Shown: positions 15,868-26,646 of the stretch, piece by piece
Layout: each line of letters starts with the position of its first letter
Position numbering within the stretch: the first letter of the stretch is position 1
NCBI GenBank assembly: GCA_024405875.1
Contig: JAKSOA010000005.1
Span: 32,940-96,939 of the forward strand
Reading direction: 5' to 3'
DNA length: 64,000 bases
Source of the DNA: Paludibacteraceae bacterium
Lineage (GTDB): Bacteria; Bacteroidota; Bacteroidia; Bacteroidales; Paludibacteraceae
Notes under the pieces: generated by a model
Told to the model about the DNA's origin: nothing
Databases searched by the model: none
What the model saw: only the letters and a program-made list of their open reading frames with translations
Position numbers and translations under genes: made by a program

Positions 15868-16764
15868 ATGGAACTAAGGCAATTAAACTATTTTGTAACC
15901 GTGGCTGACACACTGAATTTTTCATCTGCGGCAAAAAAATTATTCATCACACAAGGCACATTGTCCCAGCAAATTAAACAATTAGAGAATGAGATAGGTT
16001 CCGCCCTTTTCATTCGCACCCCTCATACCGTGACATTGACAGAGGCGGGAGAGGAGTTGTTACCGTATGCGCATAATGTGATAGACGCTTCAATAAACTG
16101 CAAAAAAAGGATTGAGGACCTTAACAATATGCTTACAGGGACTGTAAACATAGGCGTCACAAACACCTTCAGCACTCTCCTGACACATTCAATAACTGAT
16201 TTTACAAAAAAATACCCCAATGTGAAAATCAATGTATTCTACACTAATTCAGTTGTGTTGTATGGTATGCTTCAGAAAAGGGAGATTGATTTTATGCTCG
16301 CCTACAAGCCGTCTGTTATGTATGCTGACGTTGATTCAGAACGACTCTTCACAAGCGAACTTGTAGCGGTTATGAACAAGCGTCATCCTTTGGCTAAAAA
16401 AGAGATTCTGACATTAGCTGACCTTGAGAAACAACGCATAGTATTACCAAACAGCGGAGTACAGGCTCGTAAGGCGTTTGACAAATTCGTAAACATTGAC
16501 ACCACGCACCTGAATGTTTGTATGGAACTGTCAGAACCTAACATAATACTCCATATTCTGCAAAACTCAAATATGGTTTCCATACTGTCAACGCTTGCAA
16601 TACACTATAATCCAGACCTGATTGCAATACCAATTGATGGAATAAAGCGTGATTTGGAAGGCTGTATCCATACTCTCAAGGACAACTATATGAAAAAGTC
16701 TGTTCAAACACTGATAGATATGCTCCGGAGCAACGCCGCTCTTGGCAGACTGACCGCCAACTGA
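15868..16764 (+). CDS. LysR-family transcriptional regulator
   Basis: 298 residues. The winged HTH at 1-60 is canonical (L-R-Q-L-N-Y-F-V-T-V-A, F-S-S-A-A-K-K-L-F-I-T-Q, L-S-Q-Q-I-K-Q-L-E-N-E-I-G), followed by a linker helix and a periplasmic-binding-like effector domain from about 90. It is divergent from desulfoferrodoxin, so that gene is a candidate target. It is not an OxyR: the few cysteines (about 76, 217 and 263) do not form the redox pair. The effector is unknown; CynR-like carboxylate sensing is one possibility. Confidence 0.88.
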   Translation: MELRQLNYFVTVADTLNFSSAAKKLFITQGTLSQQIKQLENEIGSALFIRTPHTVTLTEAGEELLPYAHNVIDASINCKKRIEDLNNMLTGTVNIGVTNTFSTLLTHSITDFTKKYPNVKINVFYTNSVVLYGMLQKREIDFMLAYKPSVMYADVDSERLFTSELVAVMNKRHPLAKKEILTLADLEKQRIVLPNSGVQARKAFDKFVNIDTTHLNVCMELSEPNIILHILQNSNMVSILSTLAIHYNPDLIAIPIDGIKRDLEGCIHTLKDNYMKKSVQTLIDMLRSNAALGRLTAN

Positions 16765-16781
16765 AAAAGTTATTAACAGAG

Positions 16782-16814
16782 TTGCCTTTATCAACATAAA
16801 AATGATTATATTTG
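16782..16814 (+). promoter_or_regulatory. Promoter of pgm-ilv operon
   Basis: TTG at 16782-16784, a 22-bp spacer and TATATTTG at 16807-16814; the pgm ATG is 68 bp downstream. Confidence 0.5.
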
Positions 16815-16881
16815 TGCTCAAAACAAAACACCACACAATTGTGGCATCGGAGTACGACAAACAAACAACACAATTAATAAT

Positions 16882-18627
16882 ATGGAAATAAATTTACTAA
16901 ATGAAGTTAAAGCCAAAGCACAGGTTTGGCTGAATGGTGATTATGATGCCGAGACAAAGGCAAAGGTTACGGAGATGCTAAACGCCTCTGACTCAACAGA
17001 ACTTATTGAGAGTTTCTACAAGGATTTGGAGTTTGGCACAGGAGGTCTGCGTGGAATTATGGGCGTAGGAACAAACCGTATGAACATCTATACAGTTGGA
17101 GCCGCCACACAGGGGCTTGCTAACTACCTACGCAAGAATTATGGTAAATGCGCTGACATCAAGGTTGTTGTAGGCCACGACTGCCGTAATAACAGCCGTC
17201 TCTTCGCTGAGACAACCGCCAACATTTTCTCAGCCAACGGTATAAAGGTTTATCTTTTTGAGAATCTGAGACCTACCCCTGAAATTTCATTCGCGATACG
17301 TCATTTAGGCTGTCAGAGCGGTGTAGTTGTAACAGCAAGTCATAATCCAAAAGAGTATAACGGATACAAGGCATATTGGGAGGACGGAGCACAGGTAATT
17401 CCACCCCACGACACAGGCATCATTGCTGAAGTTAACAAGATTAAAGATATAAAAGACATCAAGTTCAACGGAAATCCCGCCCTTATTGAGACCATCGGGG
17501 AGAATGTTGACAGCGTGTTCCTTGAAAAGATTAAGAACCTGAGTCTCTCTCCGGATGTTGTAGCACGCCAGAAAGATTTGAAAATTGTCTATACCCCTAT
17601 TCACGGCACAGGTATAACACTTATTCCACGTGCTCTTAAAATGTTTGGTTTTGAGAATGTTATAAATGTAGATGAGCAGAATGTGATAAGCGGAGACTTC
17701 CCTACCGTTGTATCACCTAACCCTGAGGAGCCTGCGGCACTAAAACTTGCGGTTGACAAGGCTCGTGAGACCGACGCTGACATAGTTATGGCTTCTGACC
17801 CCGATGCAGACCGTATGGGAATAGCCGTTAAGAATGACAAGGGAGAGTGGATTCTTATGAATGGAAACCAGACAGCTCAGATGTTTGTGTACTATCTGAT
17901 TCGCCGCAACAAGGAACTTGGATTACTTAAAGGCAATGAATACATTGTCAAGACAATTGTCACGACTGAGCAGATTGCCGCTATGGCAAACGCATACAAA
18001 GTTCCATATTTTGATGTTTACACAGGTTTCAAGTGGATTGCAGCCGTTATGCGTGAGCAAGAGAACAAAAAACGCTACATAGGTGGAGGTGAGGAGAGTT
18101 ACGGATTCCTTGTTGAGGACTTTGTCCGTGATAAAGACGCAGTGTCAGCCTGCGTTATGATAGCGGAGATTGCCGCTTGGGCAAAGGATAACGGCAAATC
18201 ATTATATGAACTTATGCAGGACATTTACCTTGAGTTCGGATTCTCAAAGGAGAAGGGAATATCAGTTGTAAAGAAGGGTAAGGACGGCGCTGAGGCCATT
18301 AAAAAGATGATGGCAGATTTCCGTTCAACACCACCTGTTGAGATTGCGGGCTCAAAGGTTGTTACTATAAAGGATTACGCATCACTGCGTTGCATAGATG
18401 TAATTTCAGGTACCGCCACACAAATGGAGATGCCTGAGACCGCTAACGTTCTTCAATATTTCACAGAGGACGGCACCAAGATTTCCGTGCGTCCGTCAGG
18501 AACAGAACCTAAGATAAAGTTCTACATTGAAGTTCGTCTGCCACTTAACAGCCGTGCTGAATATGATGCAGTTAATGCAGCCGCAGATGAGAAAGTTAAC
18601 GCAGTAAAGCAATCTCTTGGACTTTAA
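16882..18627 (+). CDS. pgm: Phosphoglucomutase / phosphomannomutase
   Basis: 581 residues, the alpha-D-phosphohexomutase superfamily at the long (bacterial PGM2-like) size. It has the phosphoserine loop [11 protein letters not shown], the metal loop D-P-D-A-D-R-M-G, the sugar-binding loop G-G-G-E-E-S-Y-G-F and the phosphate loop R-P-S-G-T-E-P-K. It interconverts hexose 1- and 6-phosphates, or mannose equivalents. The ilvD ATG follows its stop by one base, so it is co-transcribed with branched-chain amino acid genes although no pathway link is obvious. Confidence 0.92.
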   Translation: MEINLLNEVKAKAQVWLNGDYDAETKAKVTEMLNASDSTELIESFYKDLEFGTGGLRGIMGVGTNRMNIYTVGAATQGLANYLRKNYGKCADIKVVVGHDCRNNSRLFAETTANIFSANGIKVYLFENLRPTPEISFAIRHLGCQSGVVVTASHNPKEYNGYKAYWEDGAQVIPPHDTGIIAEVNKIKDIKDIKFNGNPALIETIGENVDSVFLEKIKNLSLSPDVVARQKDLKIVYTPIHGTGITLIPRALKMFGFENVINVDEQNVISGDFPTVVSPNPEEPAALKLAVDKARETDADIVMASDPDADRMGIAVKNDKGEWILMNGNQTAQMFVYYLIRRNKELGLLKGNEYIVKTIVTTEQIAAMANAYKVPYFDVYTGFKWIAAVMREQENKKRYIGGGEESYGFLVEDFVRDKDAVSACVMIAEIAAWAKDNGKSLYELMQDIYLEFGFSKEKGISVVKKGKDGAEAIKKMMADFRSTPPVEIAGSKVVTIKDYASLRCIDVISGTATQMEMPETANVLQYFTEDGTKISVRPSGTEPKIKFYIEVRLPLNSRAEYDAVNAAADEKVNAVKQSLGL

Positions 18628-18628
18628 A

Positions 18629-20455
18629 ATGAAAAACACACTTCGCAGTTCAGTTTGCACGGAAGGACGCCGAATGGCGGCGGCAAGAGCCCTTTGGGTG
18701 GCTAATGGAATGAAACGTGAGCAACTTGGCAAGCCAATCATAGCCGTAGTAAACTCATTCACACAGTTTGTACCTGGTCATACGCACCTTCATCAGATAG
18801 GTCAGGAGATTAAGGCTGAGATTGAGAAATTAGGCTGCTTTGCCGCAGAGTTCAACACCATAGCCATAGATGATGGTATAGCAATGGGCCACGATGGAAT
18901 GCTCTACTCACTTCCAAGCCGCGACATTATTGCAGACAGTGTTGAGTATATGGTAAACGCCCACAAGGCTGATGCTATGATTTGCATAAGCAACTGTGAC
19001 AAGATTACTCCGGGAATGCTTATGGCGGCAATGAGGCTCAACATACCTGCCGTGTTTGTATCCGGAGGACCTATGGAGGCTGGCGAGTGGAACGGCAGAC
19101 ACCTTGACCTTATTGACGCAATGGTTATGGGAGCGGACAAGAGTGTCTCAGACAAAGATATGGCTGAGGTTGAACTGACCGCCTGCCCTACTTGCGGATG
19201 CTGTTCAGGAATGTTCACAGCAAACTCTATGAACTGCCTCAATGAGGTGCTTGGTATGGCGTTACCTGGAAACGGTACTGTTCTTGCAACTCATACAGGA
19301 CGCCGCCGTCTTGCACTTGAGGCGGCACGCCAAATAGTCAAGAACGCCTACAAATATTATGATGAGGGTGATGAGAGCGTACTGCCACGTTCCATTGTCA
19401 CACGTGAGTCGGCTCTAAACTCAATGACACTTGACATTGCAATGGGTGGCTCAACAAATACAGTGTTACACCTGCTTGCCATTGCCAATGAGGCTGGCGT
19501 GAACTTTACAATGGATGACATTGACGCACTTTCACGCAAGACACCTTGCATCTGCAAAGTGGCTCCTAACACGGCAAAATATCACGTCCAGGATGTAAAC
19601 CGCGCAGGCGGTATTCTTGGAATACTTGGAGAACTTGCAAAAGGCGGTCTGCTCCACCTTGACGCAAAACGTGTTGACGGGCTTACACTTGGTGAGGCTA
19701 TCAAGGAATATAGTATTACAGGTAATACTGTTTCTGACAAGGCAAAGGAGATTTACACAGCAGCACCTTGCAGAAAATTCAATATTGTGCTTGGTTCTCA
19801 AGATAACAGATACTCTGAGTTTGACACTGACCGTGCCGAGGGCTGTATCCGTGATTTACAGCACGCCTACACAAAAGACGGAGGTCTTGGCGTACTGAAA
19901 GGCAACATTGCCATTGACGGTTGCGTAATAAAGACAGCAGGCGTTGATGAGAGCCTTTGGAAGTTCAAAGGCAAGGCAGTGGTCTTTAACTCACAGGAAG
20001 AGGCCTGTGACGGAATTCTTGGAGGAAAGGTTCACTCAGGAGATTGCGTTGTCATAAACTATGAGGGTCCTAAAGGCGGTCCTGGTATGCAGGAGATGCT
20101 CTACCCTACATCTTATATAAAATCAATGCACCTTGGCAAAGAGTGCGCCCTCATTACCGACGGAAGGTTCTCTGGCGGTACATCGGGGCTTAGCATCGGG
20201 CATATATCTCCGGAGGCGGCATCGGGTGGAAACATTGGTCTTATCAAAGACGGAGACATAATAGAGATTGACATACCCGCACGTAAAATCAACGCTCTTG
20301 TCAGCGATGATGAATTTGCCGCAAGGCGTAAGGCGGAGGAGGCGAAAGGCAAAGAGGCGTTCAAACCAAAACGTGACCGCATTGTATCAAAGTCATTACA
20401 AGCATATGCGTCACTCGTCAGTTCCGCTGACAAGGGTGCAGTAAGATTATTATAA
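18629..20455 (+). CDS. ilvD: Dihydroxy-acid dehydratase
   Basis: 608 residues. Cluster ligands are in [10 protein letters not shown] and [12 protein letters not shown], plus the C-terminal [14 protein letters not shown] loop. It converts dihydroxy-isovalerate and dihydroxy-methylvalerate to the 2-oxo acids of valine and isoleucine, using an oxygen-sensitive Fe-S cluster. The ATG at 18629 is used rather than a TTG 12 bp earlier inside pgm. ilvB follows after one base. Confidence 0.97.
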   Translation: MKNTLRSSVCTEGRRMAAARALWVANGMKREQLGKPIIAVVNSFTQFVPGHTHLHQIGQEIKAEIEKLGCFAAEFNTIAIDDGIAMGHDGMLYSLPSRDIIADSVEYMVNAHKADAMICISNCDKITPGMLMAAMRLNIPAVFVSGGPMEAGEWNGRHLDLIDAMVMGADKSVSDKDMAEVELTACPTCGCCSGMFTANSMNCLNEVLGMALPGNGTVLATHTGRRRLALEAARQIVKNAYKYYDEGDESVLPRSIVTRESALNSMTLDIAMGGSTNTVLHLLAIANEAGVNFTMDDIDALSRKTPCICKVAPNTAKYHVQDVNRAGGILGILGELAKGGLLHLDAKRVDGLTLGEAIKEYSITGNTVSDKAKEIYTAAPCRKFNIVLGSQDNRYSEFDTDRAEGCIRDLQHAYTKDGGLGVLKGNIAIDGCVIKTAGVDESLWKFKGKAVVFNSQEEACDGILGGKVHSGDCVVINYEGPKGGPGMQEMLYPTSYIKSMHLGKECALITDGRFSGGTSGLSIGHISPEAASGGNIGLIKDGDIIEIDIPARKINALVSDDEFAARRKAEEAKGKEAFKPKRDRIVSKSLQAYASLVSSADKGAVRLL

Positions 20456-20456
20456 T

Positions 20457-22136
20457 ATGAATGGTTCTAAAGCATTGATGGAAGCCCTGCTGAATGAGGG
20501 TGTTGATACCATATTCGGATATCCGGGAGGGTCTATAATACCTGTGTTTGACGCATTATATGATTACACAGACAAGTTCCACTATGTACTTACCAGACAC
20601 GAGCAGGGTGCCACACACGCCGCTCAAGGTTATGCACGCATATCGGGGAAACCTGGCGTTTGCATAGTTACCAGCGGTCCGGGTGCCACAAACACAATAA
20701 CAGGTATTGCTGACGCTATGCTTGACAGCACCCCACTTATAGTCATTACAGGTCAGGTTAACAACACAATGCTTGGTACCGACGCCTTTCAGGAGACCGA
20801 CCTTATTGGCATAACACTGCCTATTTCCAAATGGAGTTATCAGATAAGAGACCCCAAAGAGATTGCATTTGCGGTTGCAAAGGCATTCTACATAGCAAAT
20901 ACAGGCAGACCTGGACCGGTGGTGCTTGACATAACAAAAACCGCTCAGACAGAGAGTGTTGACTTTAAGCCTGAGAAATGTGACTTCATACGTAGTTACA
21001 TACCAAAAAGCACAATTGACACAGAGTCTATAGATAATGCCGCCGCAATTATAAACAGTGCAAAAAAGCCTATGGCACTTGTAGGTCACGGCGTAACCAT
21101 CGGTGAGGCTGAGAGTGAGTTGATGGCATTCCTTGATAAGGCAGATATTCCAGCCGCCTGGACTATTATGGGCGAGTCTGCAATGCCTACAGATTACAGA
21201 CTTAACAAGGGCATGGTTGGTATGCACGGAAACATAGCGCCAAATATAAAGACAAATGAATGTGATGTGCTTATAGCCATAGGAATGCGTTTTGCAGACC
21301 GTGTTACGGGTGATTTGAAGAGATATGCCAAAAATGCCAAAATCATTCATTTAGAGATTGACCCTGCTGAAATAAATAAGAATGTTAAGTGTGATGTGGC
21401 TCTTTTAGGCAATGTCAAGCAAACTCTGCCTGCGCTGACCGCCAAATTAAATAAGCAGGAGCACACTCAATGGATTAACTCTTTTGCGGAGTATGAGACA
21501 AAAGAGAAAGAGCGTGTAATTGACAAGGAACTGCACCCTACACAATGTGAGTCTCTAAAGATGGGTGAGGTTGTGCGTACTGTGTCTGACGCTACAGGAA
21601 GTGACGCCATACTTGTTACAGACGTAGGACAAAACCAGATGGCGGCGTTACGCTATTTCAGATTTAAGAGCAAACGTAGTGTTGTAACCTCAGGCGGCGC
21701 TGGTACTATGGGATTCGGCATACCGGCAGCCATCGGGGCCAAGATTGCCGCACCAAAGAGAACTGTATGCCTATTTTGCGGAGACGGCGGTTTCCAGATG
21801 ACAATGCAGGAACTTGGAACAATAATACAAGAGAAAACAGGTGTTAAGATGATTCTGCTTAACAACAACTATTTGGGTATGGTACGTCAGCAGCAGGAGT
21901 TGTTTTTTAGCAGAAGATACTCATCCACCCCGATGCTTAATCCTGACTTTTGCGCTGTTGCAAAGGCGTACGGCATAGCCACAAGCCACGTAACCAAAAG
22001 AGAGGAACTAAGCGGTGCCGTAAATGATATGCTACAAGATGACAAACCATATCTGCTTGTCGTGGAGATAGAAGAAAACGGATTGGTATTACCTATGGTT
22101 CCACCAGGAAAAGGCAATGATGATATAATAATATAA
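20457..22136 (+). CDS. ilvB: Acetolactate synthase, large subunit
   Basis: 559 residues with the three ThDP-enzyme domains. The N-terminal active-site Glu lies in R-H-E-Q-G-A-T-H-A-A, the FAD/central domain is at about 190-345, and the C-terminal ThDP motif runs from G-D-G-G-F-Q-M-T to N-N-N-Y-L-G-M-V. It condenses pyruvate with pyruvate or 2-oxobutyrate. The separate small subunit downstream marks it as the feedback-regulated anabolic form. Some start further out in other genomes; here the ATG at 20457 leaves the full P-Y-R domain. Confidence 0.96.
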   Translation: MNGSKALMEALLNEGVDTIFGYPGGSIIPVFDALYDYTDKFHYVLTRHEQGATHAAQGYARISGKPGVCIVTSGPGATNTITGIADAMLDSTPLIVITGQVNNTMLGTDAFQETDLIGITLPISKWSYQIRDPKEIAFAVAKAFYIANTGRPGPVVLDITKTAQTESVDFKPEKCDFIRSYIPKSTIDTESIDNAAAIINSAKKPMALVGHGVTIGEAESELMAFLDKADIPAAWTIMGESAMPTDYRLNKGMVGMHGNIAPNIKTNECDVLIAIGMRFADRVTGDLKRYAKNAKIIHLEIDPAEINKNVKCDVALLGNVKQTLPALTAKLNKQEHTQWINSFAEYETKEKERVIDKELHPTQCESLKMGEVVRTVSDATGSDAILVTDVGQNQMAALRYFRFKSKRSVVTSGGAGTMGFGIPAAIGAKIAAPKRTVCLFCGDGGFQMTMQELGTIIQEKTGVKMILLNNNYLGMVRQQQELFFSRRYSSTPMLNPDFCAVAKAYGIATSHVTKREELSGAVNDMLQDDKPYLLVVEIEENGLVLPMVPPGKGNDDIII

Positions 22137-22137
22137 G

Positions 22138-22197
22138 CATGCGGTTATGCGGTGATGCGGTTATGCGAATCACCAAATCACCAAATCATCGATAATT
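22138..22197. repeat. Intergenic repeat GCGGTTATGCGGTGAT
   Basis: Tandem and inverted pieces of GCGGTTATGCG and GGTGAT/ATCACC lie between ilvB and ilvN and can form a hairpin around 22152-22175. A short relative with CGAATCACCGCATCA lies at 32679-32695 before gmk. Confidence 0.5.
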
Positions 22198-22198
22198 T

Positions 22199-22753
22199 AT
22201 GGAAAAAAAACTATACACAGTAACCGTATTTTCAGAGAACGTTCCAGGTCTTCTGAATCAGATTACCATTGTATTCACCCGCAGACAGATAAACATTGAG
22301 ACACTCTCTGTATCACCGTCGGCCATTAAGGGAATACATAAGTTCACTATTACAGCCTACACTGATGAGGACACCATCAAGAATGTTGTAAAGCAGATAG
22401 ATAAGCGAATTGACATTCTTAAAGCCTATTATAACACCGATGATGAACTTATCTATCAGGAGATTGCGCTCTACAAGATAGAGACAGGCAAGGTGCTTGC
22501 AATGGGCGGTATTGAATCCATTATACGCAAGTATGACGCTCGTGTTCTTGAGGTTTTGGAGAACTGCATAGTGCTTGAGAAGACCGGGCTTTATGAGGAG
22601 ACTCAGAATATGTTTAATGAACTACAGTCAAGCATCGGGGTACTGCAATTCATACGCAGCGGCAGAGTCGCTATAACAAAAGATAAAAAAGAGCGCCTCA
22701 GCGATATGCTTGCTAAAATTGAGGAACTAAAAGAGTTAAAAGTTAAAAAATAA
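22199..22753 (+). CDS. ilvN: Acetolactate synthase, small regulatory subunit
   Basis: 184 residues. An N-terminal ACT domain (F-S-E-N-V-P-G-L-L-N-Q-I, then R-R-Q-I-N-I-E-T-L-S-V) binds valine or another effector, followed by the C-terminal ALS_ss domain. It activates the large subunit and confers feedback inhibition. It is separated from ilvB by a 62-bp repeat but is on the same transcript by position. Confidence 0.95.
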   Translation: MEKKLYTVTVFSENVPGLLNQITIVFTRRQINIETLSVSPSAIKGIHKFTITAYTDEDTIKNVVKQIDKRIDILKAYYNTDDELIYQEIALYKIETGKVLAMGGIESIIRKYDARVLEVLENCIVLEKTGLYEETQNMFNELQSSIGVLQFIRSGRVAITKDKKERLSDMLAKIEELKELKVKK

Positions 22754-22804
22754 AAGTTGAAAATAACTTTCAATTTTCAATTATCAACTTTCAATTATTT
22801 TAAC

Positions 22805-22812
22805 TATCTTTG
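22805..22812 (+). promoter_or_regulatory. -7 box of ilvC
   Basis: TATCTTTG at 22805-22812, 83 bp before the ilvC ATG, so ilvC can be expressed separately from ilvDBN. No clear TTTG at -33. Confidence 0.5.
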
Positions 22813-22853
22813 CACTACAAAAAAAATCAGAGAATGCAAAGGTCAGGGAATTT

Positions 22854-22883
22854 TTCTCCTTTCTCCTTTCTCCTTTCTCCTTT
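22854..22883. repeat. TTCTCCT tandem repeat in ilvC leader
   Basis: Four full copies of the 7-mer TTCTCCT plus two bases, all in the leader upstream of the ilvC start. The pyrimidine-rich strand is the mRNA strand. A single related run lies at 28085-28099. Confidence 0.8.
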
Positions 22884-22895
22884 AATTAATATATA

Positions 22896-23939
22896 ATGGC
22901 ACAAATTAATTTTGGCGGTGTAATAGAAAATGTTGTTACCCGTGAGGAGTTTCCTCTTGAGAAAGCACGTGAAGTGCTTAAAAATGAGACAATTGCCGTA
23001 ATTGGTTACGGTGTTCAAGGTCCTGGTCAATCACTCAACCTGCGTGATAACGGTTTCAATGTGATTGTAGGTCAGCGTAAAGGCAAGACTTGGGACAAGG
23101 CTGTTGCAGACGGCTGGGTACCTGGCGAGACCCTTTTTGAGATTGAAGAGGCTTGCAAACGTGCTACCATAATACAATATCTGCTTTCTGATGCCGCACA
23201 AATTGAGCAATGGCCTGTAATCAAGCGTAATCTTACACCTGGTAAGGCTCTCTATTTCTCACACGGCTTCGGCATCACTTGGAATGACCGCACAGGCATT
23301 GTTCCACCAAAAGATGTTGATGTTATTATGATTGCACCTAAGGGTTCCGGCACATCACTGCGCCGTATGTTCCTGCAAGGTCGTGGTCTTAACTCTTCAT
23401 ACGCAATATGGCAAGACGCTACAGGTAAGGCGTTTGAACGTGTTATAGCACTTGGTATTGGTGTTGGCTCAGGCTACTTGTTTGAGACAACATTCCTTAA
23501 GGAGGCTACATCAGACCTTACAGGTGAGCGTGGCTCACTTATGGGTGCCATACAAGGTTTGCTTCTCGCACAATACGAGGTTTTGCGTGAGAATGGTCAC
23601 GAGCCATCTGAAGCATTCAATGAGACAGTTGAGGAACTCACACAATCACTTGGCCCTCTATTCGCAGAGAACGGTATGGACTGGATGTACGCTAACTGCT
23701 CTACCACCGCTCAGCGTGGTGCTCTTGACTGGATGGGTCCTTTCCACGATGCCATCAAGCCGGTTATGCAGAAACTATACGCAAGCGTAAAATGTGGTAA
23801 TGAGGCTCAGATTTCAATTGACTCCAACTCAAAACCAGACTACCGCGCTAACCTTGAGAAAGAACTTAAGGCACTGCGTGAGAGTGAGATGTGGCAGGCT
23901 GGAGCGGTTGTACGTAAACTTCGTCCTGAGAATAATTAA
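22896..23939 (+). CDS. ilvC: Ketol-acid reductoisomerase
   Basis: 347 residues, class I length. The Rossmann motif is G-Y-G-V-Q-G-P-G-Q and the cofactor-selecting loop reads G-Q-R-K-G-K-T-W-D-K, with Lys/Arg positions fitting NADPH phosphate. The metal-binding half contains E-R-G-S-L-M-G-A-I-Q-G. It catalyses the second shared step of valine and isoleucine synthesis, between IlvBN and IlvD. Confidence 0.96.
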   Translation: MAQINFGGVIENVVTREEFPLEKAREVLKNETIAVIGYGVQGPGQSLNLRDNGFNVIVGQRKGKTWDKAVADGWVPGETLFEIEEACKRATIIQYLLSDAAQIEQWPVIKRNLTPGKALYFSHGFGITWNDRTGIVPPKDVDVIMIAPKGSGTSLRRMFLQGRGLNSSYAIWQDATGKAFERVIALGIGVGSGYLFETTFLKEATSDLTGERGSLMGAIQGLLLAQYEVLRENGHEPSEAFNETVEELTQSLGPLFAENGMDWMYANCSTTAQRGALDWMGPFHDAIKPVMQKLYASVKCGNEAQISIDSNSKPDYRANLEKELKALRESEMWQAGAVVRKLRPENN

Positions 23940-23961
23940 TTGTTAATAAATATTTTGTTGC

Positions 23962-23997
23962 AAACAGGGGTGACATTTTGGTCACCCTGTTTTGTTT
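23962..23997 (+). terminator. Terminator of ilvC
   Basis: AAACAGGGGTGAC (23962-23974) pairs with GTCACCCTGTTT (23981-23992) with one bulged G, then TTGTTTTT. Its loop supplies the -33 TTTG of the next promoter. Confidence 0.85.
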
Positions 23998-24008
23998 TTG
24001 TATCTTTG
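23977..24008 (+). promoter_or_regulatory. Promoter of phosphoethanolamine transferase gene
   Basis: TTTG at 23977-23980 lies in the loop of the ilvC terminator; a 20-bp spacer leads to TATCTTTG at 24001-24008, and the ATG is at 24031. Confidence 0.7.
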
Positions 24009-24030
24009 ACGCATTTATAACTAGATAGAT

Positions 24031-25551
24031 ATGAAACAATTTTTACAAAAGATATACACAGTGGCAGCCATTCTGAGTGTTCTAAACCTGCTACTCTTTC
24101 ATATCCCGTTTTACACATACGTACTTGACAACATAAACGCTGACTTTAACGGCTTTATCATTTTCTCAAGTCTGGTGGTGATTATGCTGACGGCTAATTT
24201 CTTTGCATTCTACCTCTTCTTATATCTGTTCAGAATTGTAGGCAAGGCGATAACAGCCACAGCATTCATACTTAACTCAGTAACACTCTATTTCATAAAC
24301 ACTTACGATGTCATTATTGATGACTCTATGATGGGCAACGTGTTCAACACCAACTACACTGAGGCTACAAGTTACGCATCGTGGGCTGCCATAGGATACA
24401 TAATTTGTATGGGAATAATCCCTGCAATATACATATTCTTCACAAAGGTTGACTACAGCACCCTGAAAAGGTTCTTTGCAAACATCGGGGCATCTTTAGG
24501 AATTATAATAGTAATTGCTTTCGGCAACGCCCCTAACTGGACTTGGATTGACAAGCACGCACCTGTCATTGGCTCACTTCTGCTACCGTGGTCATACACA
24601 GTGAATGCGGTAAGGTTTAATATTCAGGACGCAAGAAACCACCGTCAGGAGATTCTTCTCCCCGATGCCACAATAGCCAACGATGAGAAAGATGTTGTAG
24701 TCCTGCTCATCGGGGAGTCATCACGCCGTGACCACTTCTCACTCTATGGTTATAAGAAGGAGACCAATCCGCTGCTGTCAAAAGTTGAGAATCTGCATTG
24801 GTATAATGTGAATGCCTCAGCAACCTATACAATAGCGGGGGTTAAGGCTATTCTTGAAGACCGTGAGACCGATGAACTGTATGAGATTCTTCCAAATTAC
24901 CTTAACCGCAACGGGGTTGACGTTTTATGGCGTACCACTAACTGGGGGGAGCCGCCACTCCATATTGAGCAATATGCTGACCTTAAACAGTGTGACGCAG
25001 ACAGTTGCAAATATGATATGATACTGCTTGACGGCATTAAACAGCACATTGAGAGTTGCGGGAACAACAAAGTCTTCATTGTCCTTCATTCAAGCACAAG
25101 CCACGGTCCATCATATAATCTGAAGTACCCCGCTGAATTTGAGAAATTCACTCCCGTATGCACAAGCGTTGAATTATCAAAGTGCTCTAATGAAGAGTTA
25201 ATTAACGCATACGACAATACCATTTTATATACAGATTACATAATAAACGCCCTTATTGATACACTCAAAACGCTGGACGGCTGGCGTAGTACAATGATTT
25301 TCATCTCTGACCACGGAGAGTCACTGGGAGAGAGGAATTTATATATGCACGGAGTTCCTATCAATTTCGCGCCTAAGGAACAATATGAGATACCTATGAT
25401 TGTATGGGCGTCAGATTCAACAGAATATGTGAAAAAAGGTATTGAGCCATCTCAACATAATGTATTTCACAGCATTCTGTTCCGTTTGGGAGTTGACTCA
25501 CCAGTATATAATGAGGATATGAATATTTTTTCAAACTATGACGGTGATTAA
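24031..25551 (+). CDS. Phosphoethanolamine transferase-like membrane sulfatase-fold enzyme
   Basis: 506 residues. Five membrane helices fill about 1-185, followed by a periplasmic alkaline-phosphatase-fold domain. The metal site shows [10 protein letters not shown] (about 230), a catalytic Thr candidate at 265 or 267 (N-A-S-A-T-Y-T), [10 protein letters not shown] and I-S-D-H-G-E-S-L-G. This is the EptA/CptA layout that moves phosphoethanolamine onto lipid A or core sugar, which can lower polymyxin sensitivity. Bacteroidales have several paralogues, so the acceptor is not known. Confidence 0.83.
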   Translation: MKQFLQKIYTVAAILSVLNLLLFHIPFYTYVLDNINADFNGFIIFSSLVVIMLTANFFAFYLFLYLFRIVGKAITATAFILNSVTLYFINTYDVIIDDSMMGNVFNTNYTEATSYASWAAIGYIICMGIIPAIYIFFTKVDYSTLKRFFANIGASLGIIIVIAFGNAPNWTWIDKHAPVIGSLLLPWSYTVNAVRFNIQDARNHRQEILLPDATIANDEKDVVVLLIGESSRRDHFSLYGYKKETNPLLSKVENLHWYNVNASATYTIAGVKAILEDRETDELYEILPNYLNRNGVDVLWRTTNWGEPPLHIEQYADLKQCDADSCKYDMILLDGIKQHIESCGNNKVFIVLHSSTSHGPSYNLKYPAEFEKFTPVCTSVELSKCSNEELINAYDNTILYTDYIINALIDTLKTLDGWRSTMIFISDHGESLGERNLYMHGVPINFAPKEQYEIPMIVWASDSTEYVKKGIEPSQHNVFHSILFRLGVDSPVYNEDMNIFSNYDGD

Positions 25552-25562
25552 ACATTTTTAAC

Positions 25563-25570
25563 TACCTTTG
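25563..25570 (+). promoter_or_regulatory. -7 box of recA
   Basis: TACCTTTG at 25563-25570, 37 bp upstream of the recA ATG. No obvious LexA-type palindrome is seen nearby. Confidence 0.5.
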
Positions 25571-25607
25571 TCAATGTCATAATCAGCAAAATAAAAATTT
25601 ATATATT

Positions 25608-26615
25608 ATGTCAGAAGAGATTCAAAAACCGGCATCGGAGAAGCTTAAAGCGCTCCAACTTGCCATTGACAAAATTGAGAAGGACCACGGTAAGGGAACC
25701 ATTATGAAGATGGGCGATGACCACGTGGTTGATGTTCAAGTAATTCCTACTGGCTCAATAGGGCTTAACCTTGCCTTGGGCGTAGGCGGGTTCCCTCGCG
25801 GCAGGGTAATTGAGATTTATGGACCTGAGTCATCAGGTAAGACAACACTTGCCATTCACGCAATAGCACAGGCTCAAAAGGCTGGCGGCATTGCGGCTAT
25901 AATTGATGCGGAACACGCTTTTGACCGTTTCTATGCAGAGAAACTTGGCGTTGATATTGACAACCTTTTCATCTCCCAGCCCGACAACGGAGAACAGGCG
26001 CTTGAGATTGCAGACCAACTTATACGTTCTTCCGCCATTGACATTATTGTTATTGACTCAGTGGCTGCCCTTACTCCAAAAGCGGAGATTGAGGGTGATA
26101 TGGGTGACAACAAGGTAGGTCTTCAGGCAAGACTTATGTCTCAGGCACTCAGAAAACTTACAGCCAACATTAGCAAGACAAACACTTGCTGCATATTCAT
26201 AAACCAACTGCGTGAGAAGATTGGAATTATGTTCGGCAACCCTGAGACCACTACCGGCGGTAACGCTCTAAAGTATTACGCATCTGTGCGTCTTGACATA
26301 CGCCGTGTATCAGCCATTAAAGAGGGCGACGAGGTTATTGGAAATCAGACAAGAGTAAAGGTTGTAAAGAACAAGGTCGCGCCTCCGTTCCGCAAGGCTG
26401 AGTTTGACATAATGTTTGGCGAAGGCATTTCACGTGCAGGTGAGATTGTTGACCTTGGCGTTGAGGCGGGAATTCTGAAAAAGAGTGGTTCATGGTTCAG
26501 TTACGGGGAGAGCAAACTTGCACAAGGACGTGACGCAGTCAAGAAACTGCTTCAAGACAATCCGGAACTTGCGGAGGAGATTGAGGGCAAAATAATGGAG
26601 TTCTATAATAGTTGA
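25608..26615 (+). CDS. recA: Recombinase A
   Basis: 335 residues. Walker A G-P-E-S-S-G-K-T at 72-79, Walker B I-I-V-I-D-S-V-A, and loops L1/L2 ([16 protein letters not shown]) are intact. RecA forms filaments on single-stranded DNA for strand exchange and the SOS response. The last residues N-S and the stop run into the TTGACAGT-type repeat. Confidence 0.98.
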   Translation: MSEEIQKPASEKLKALQLAIDKIEKDHGKGTIMKMGDDHVVDVQVIPTGSIGLNLALGVGGFPRGRVIEIYGPESSGKTTLAIHAIAQAQKAGGIAAIIDAEHAFDRFYAEKLGVDIDNLFISQPDNGEQALEIADQLIRSSAIDIIVIDSVAALTPKAEIEGDMGDNKVGLQARLMSQALRKLTANISKTNTCCIFINQLREKIGIMFGNPETTTGGNALKYYASVRLDIRRVSAIKEGDEVIGNQTRVKVVKNKVAPPFRKAEFDIMFGEGISRAGEIVDLGVEAGILKKSGSWFSYGESKLAQGRDAVKKLLQDNPELAEEIEGKIMEFYNS

Positions 26616-26640
26616 CAATTGACAGTGGACAGTTGACAGT
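26611..26640. repeat. TTGACAGT-type intergenic repeat, second copy
   Basis: GTTGACA, ATTGACAGT, GGACAGT and TTGACAGT units over 30 bp, containing the recA stop and ending 6 bp before the rlmB ATG. Compare 10141-10163. Confidence 0.65.
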
Positions 26641-26646
26641 GAGTGT

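Noticed and set aside
15868-16764. OxyR controlling desulfoferrodoxin
   Set aside because: LysR family is clear, but the OxyR redox cysteine pair is absent.
20556-21350. 264-codon minus-strand ORF opposite ilvB
   Set aside because: Shadow of a clear ilvB; Cys/Tyr/His-rich with no domain and no promoter.
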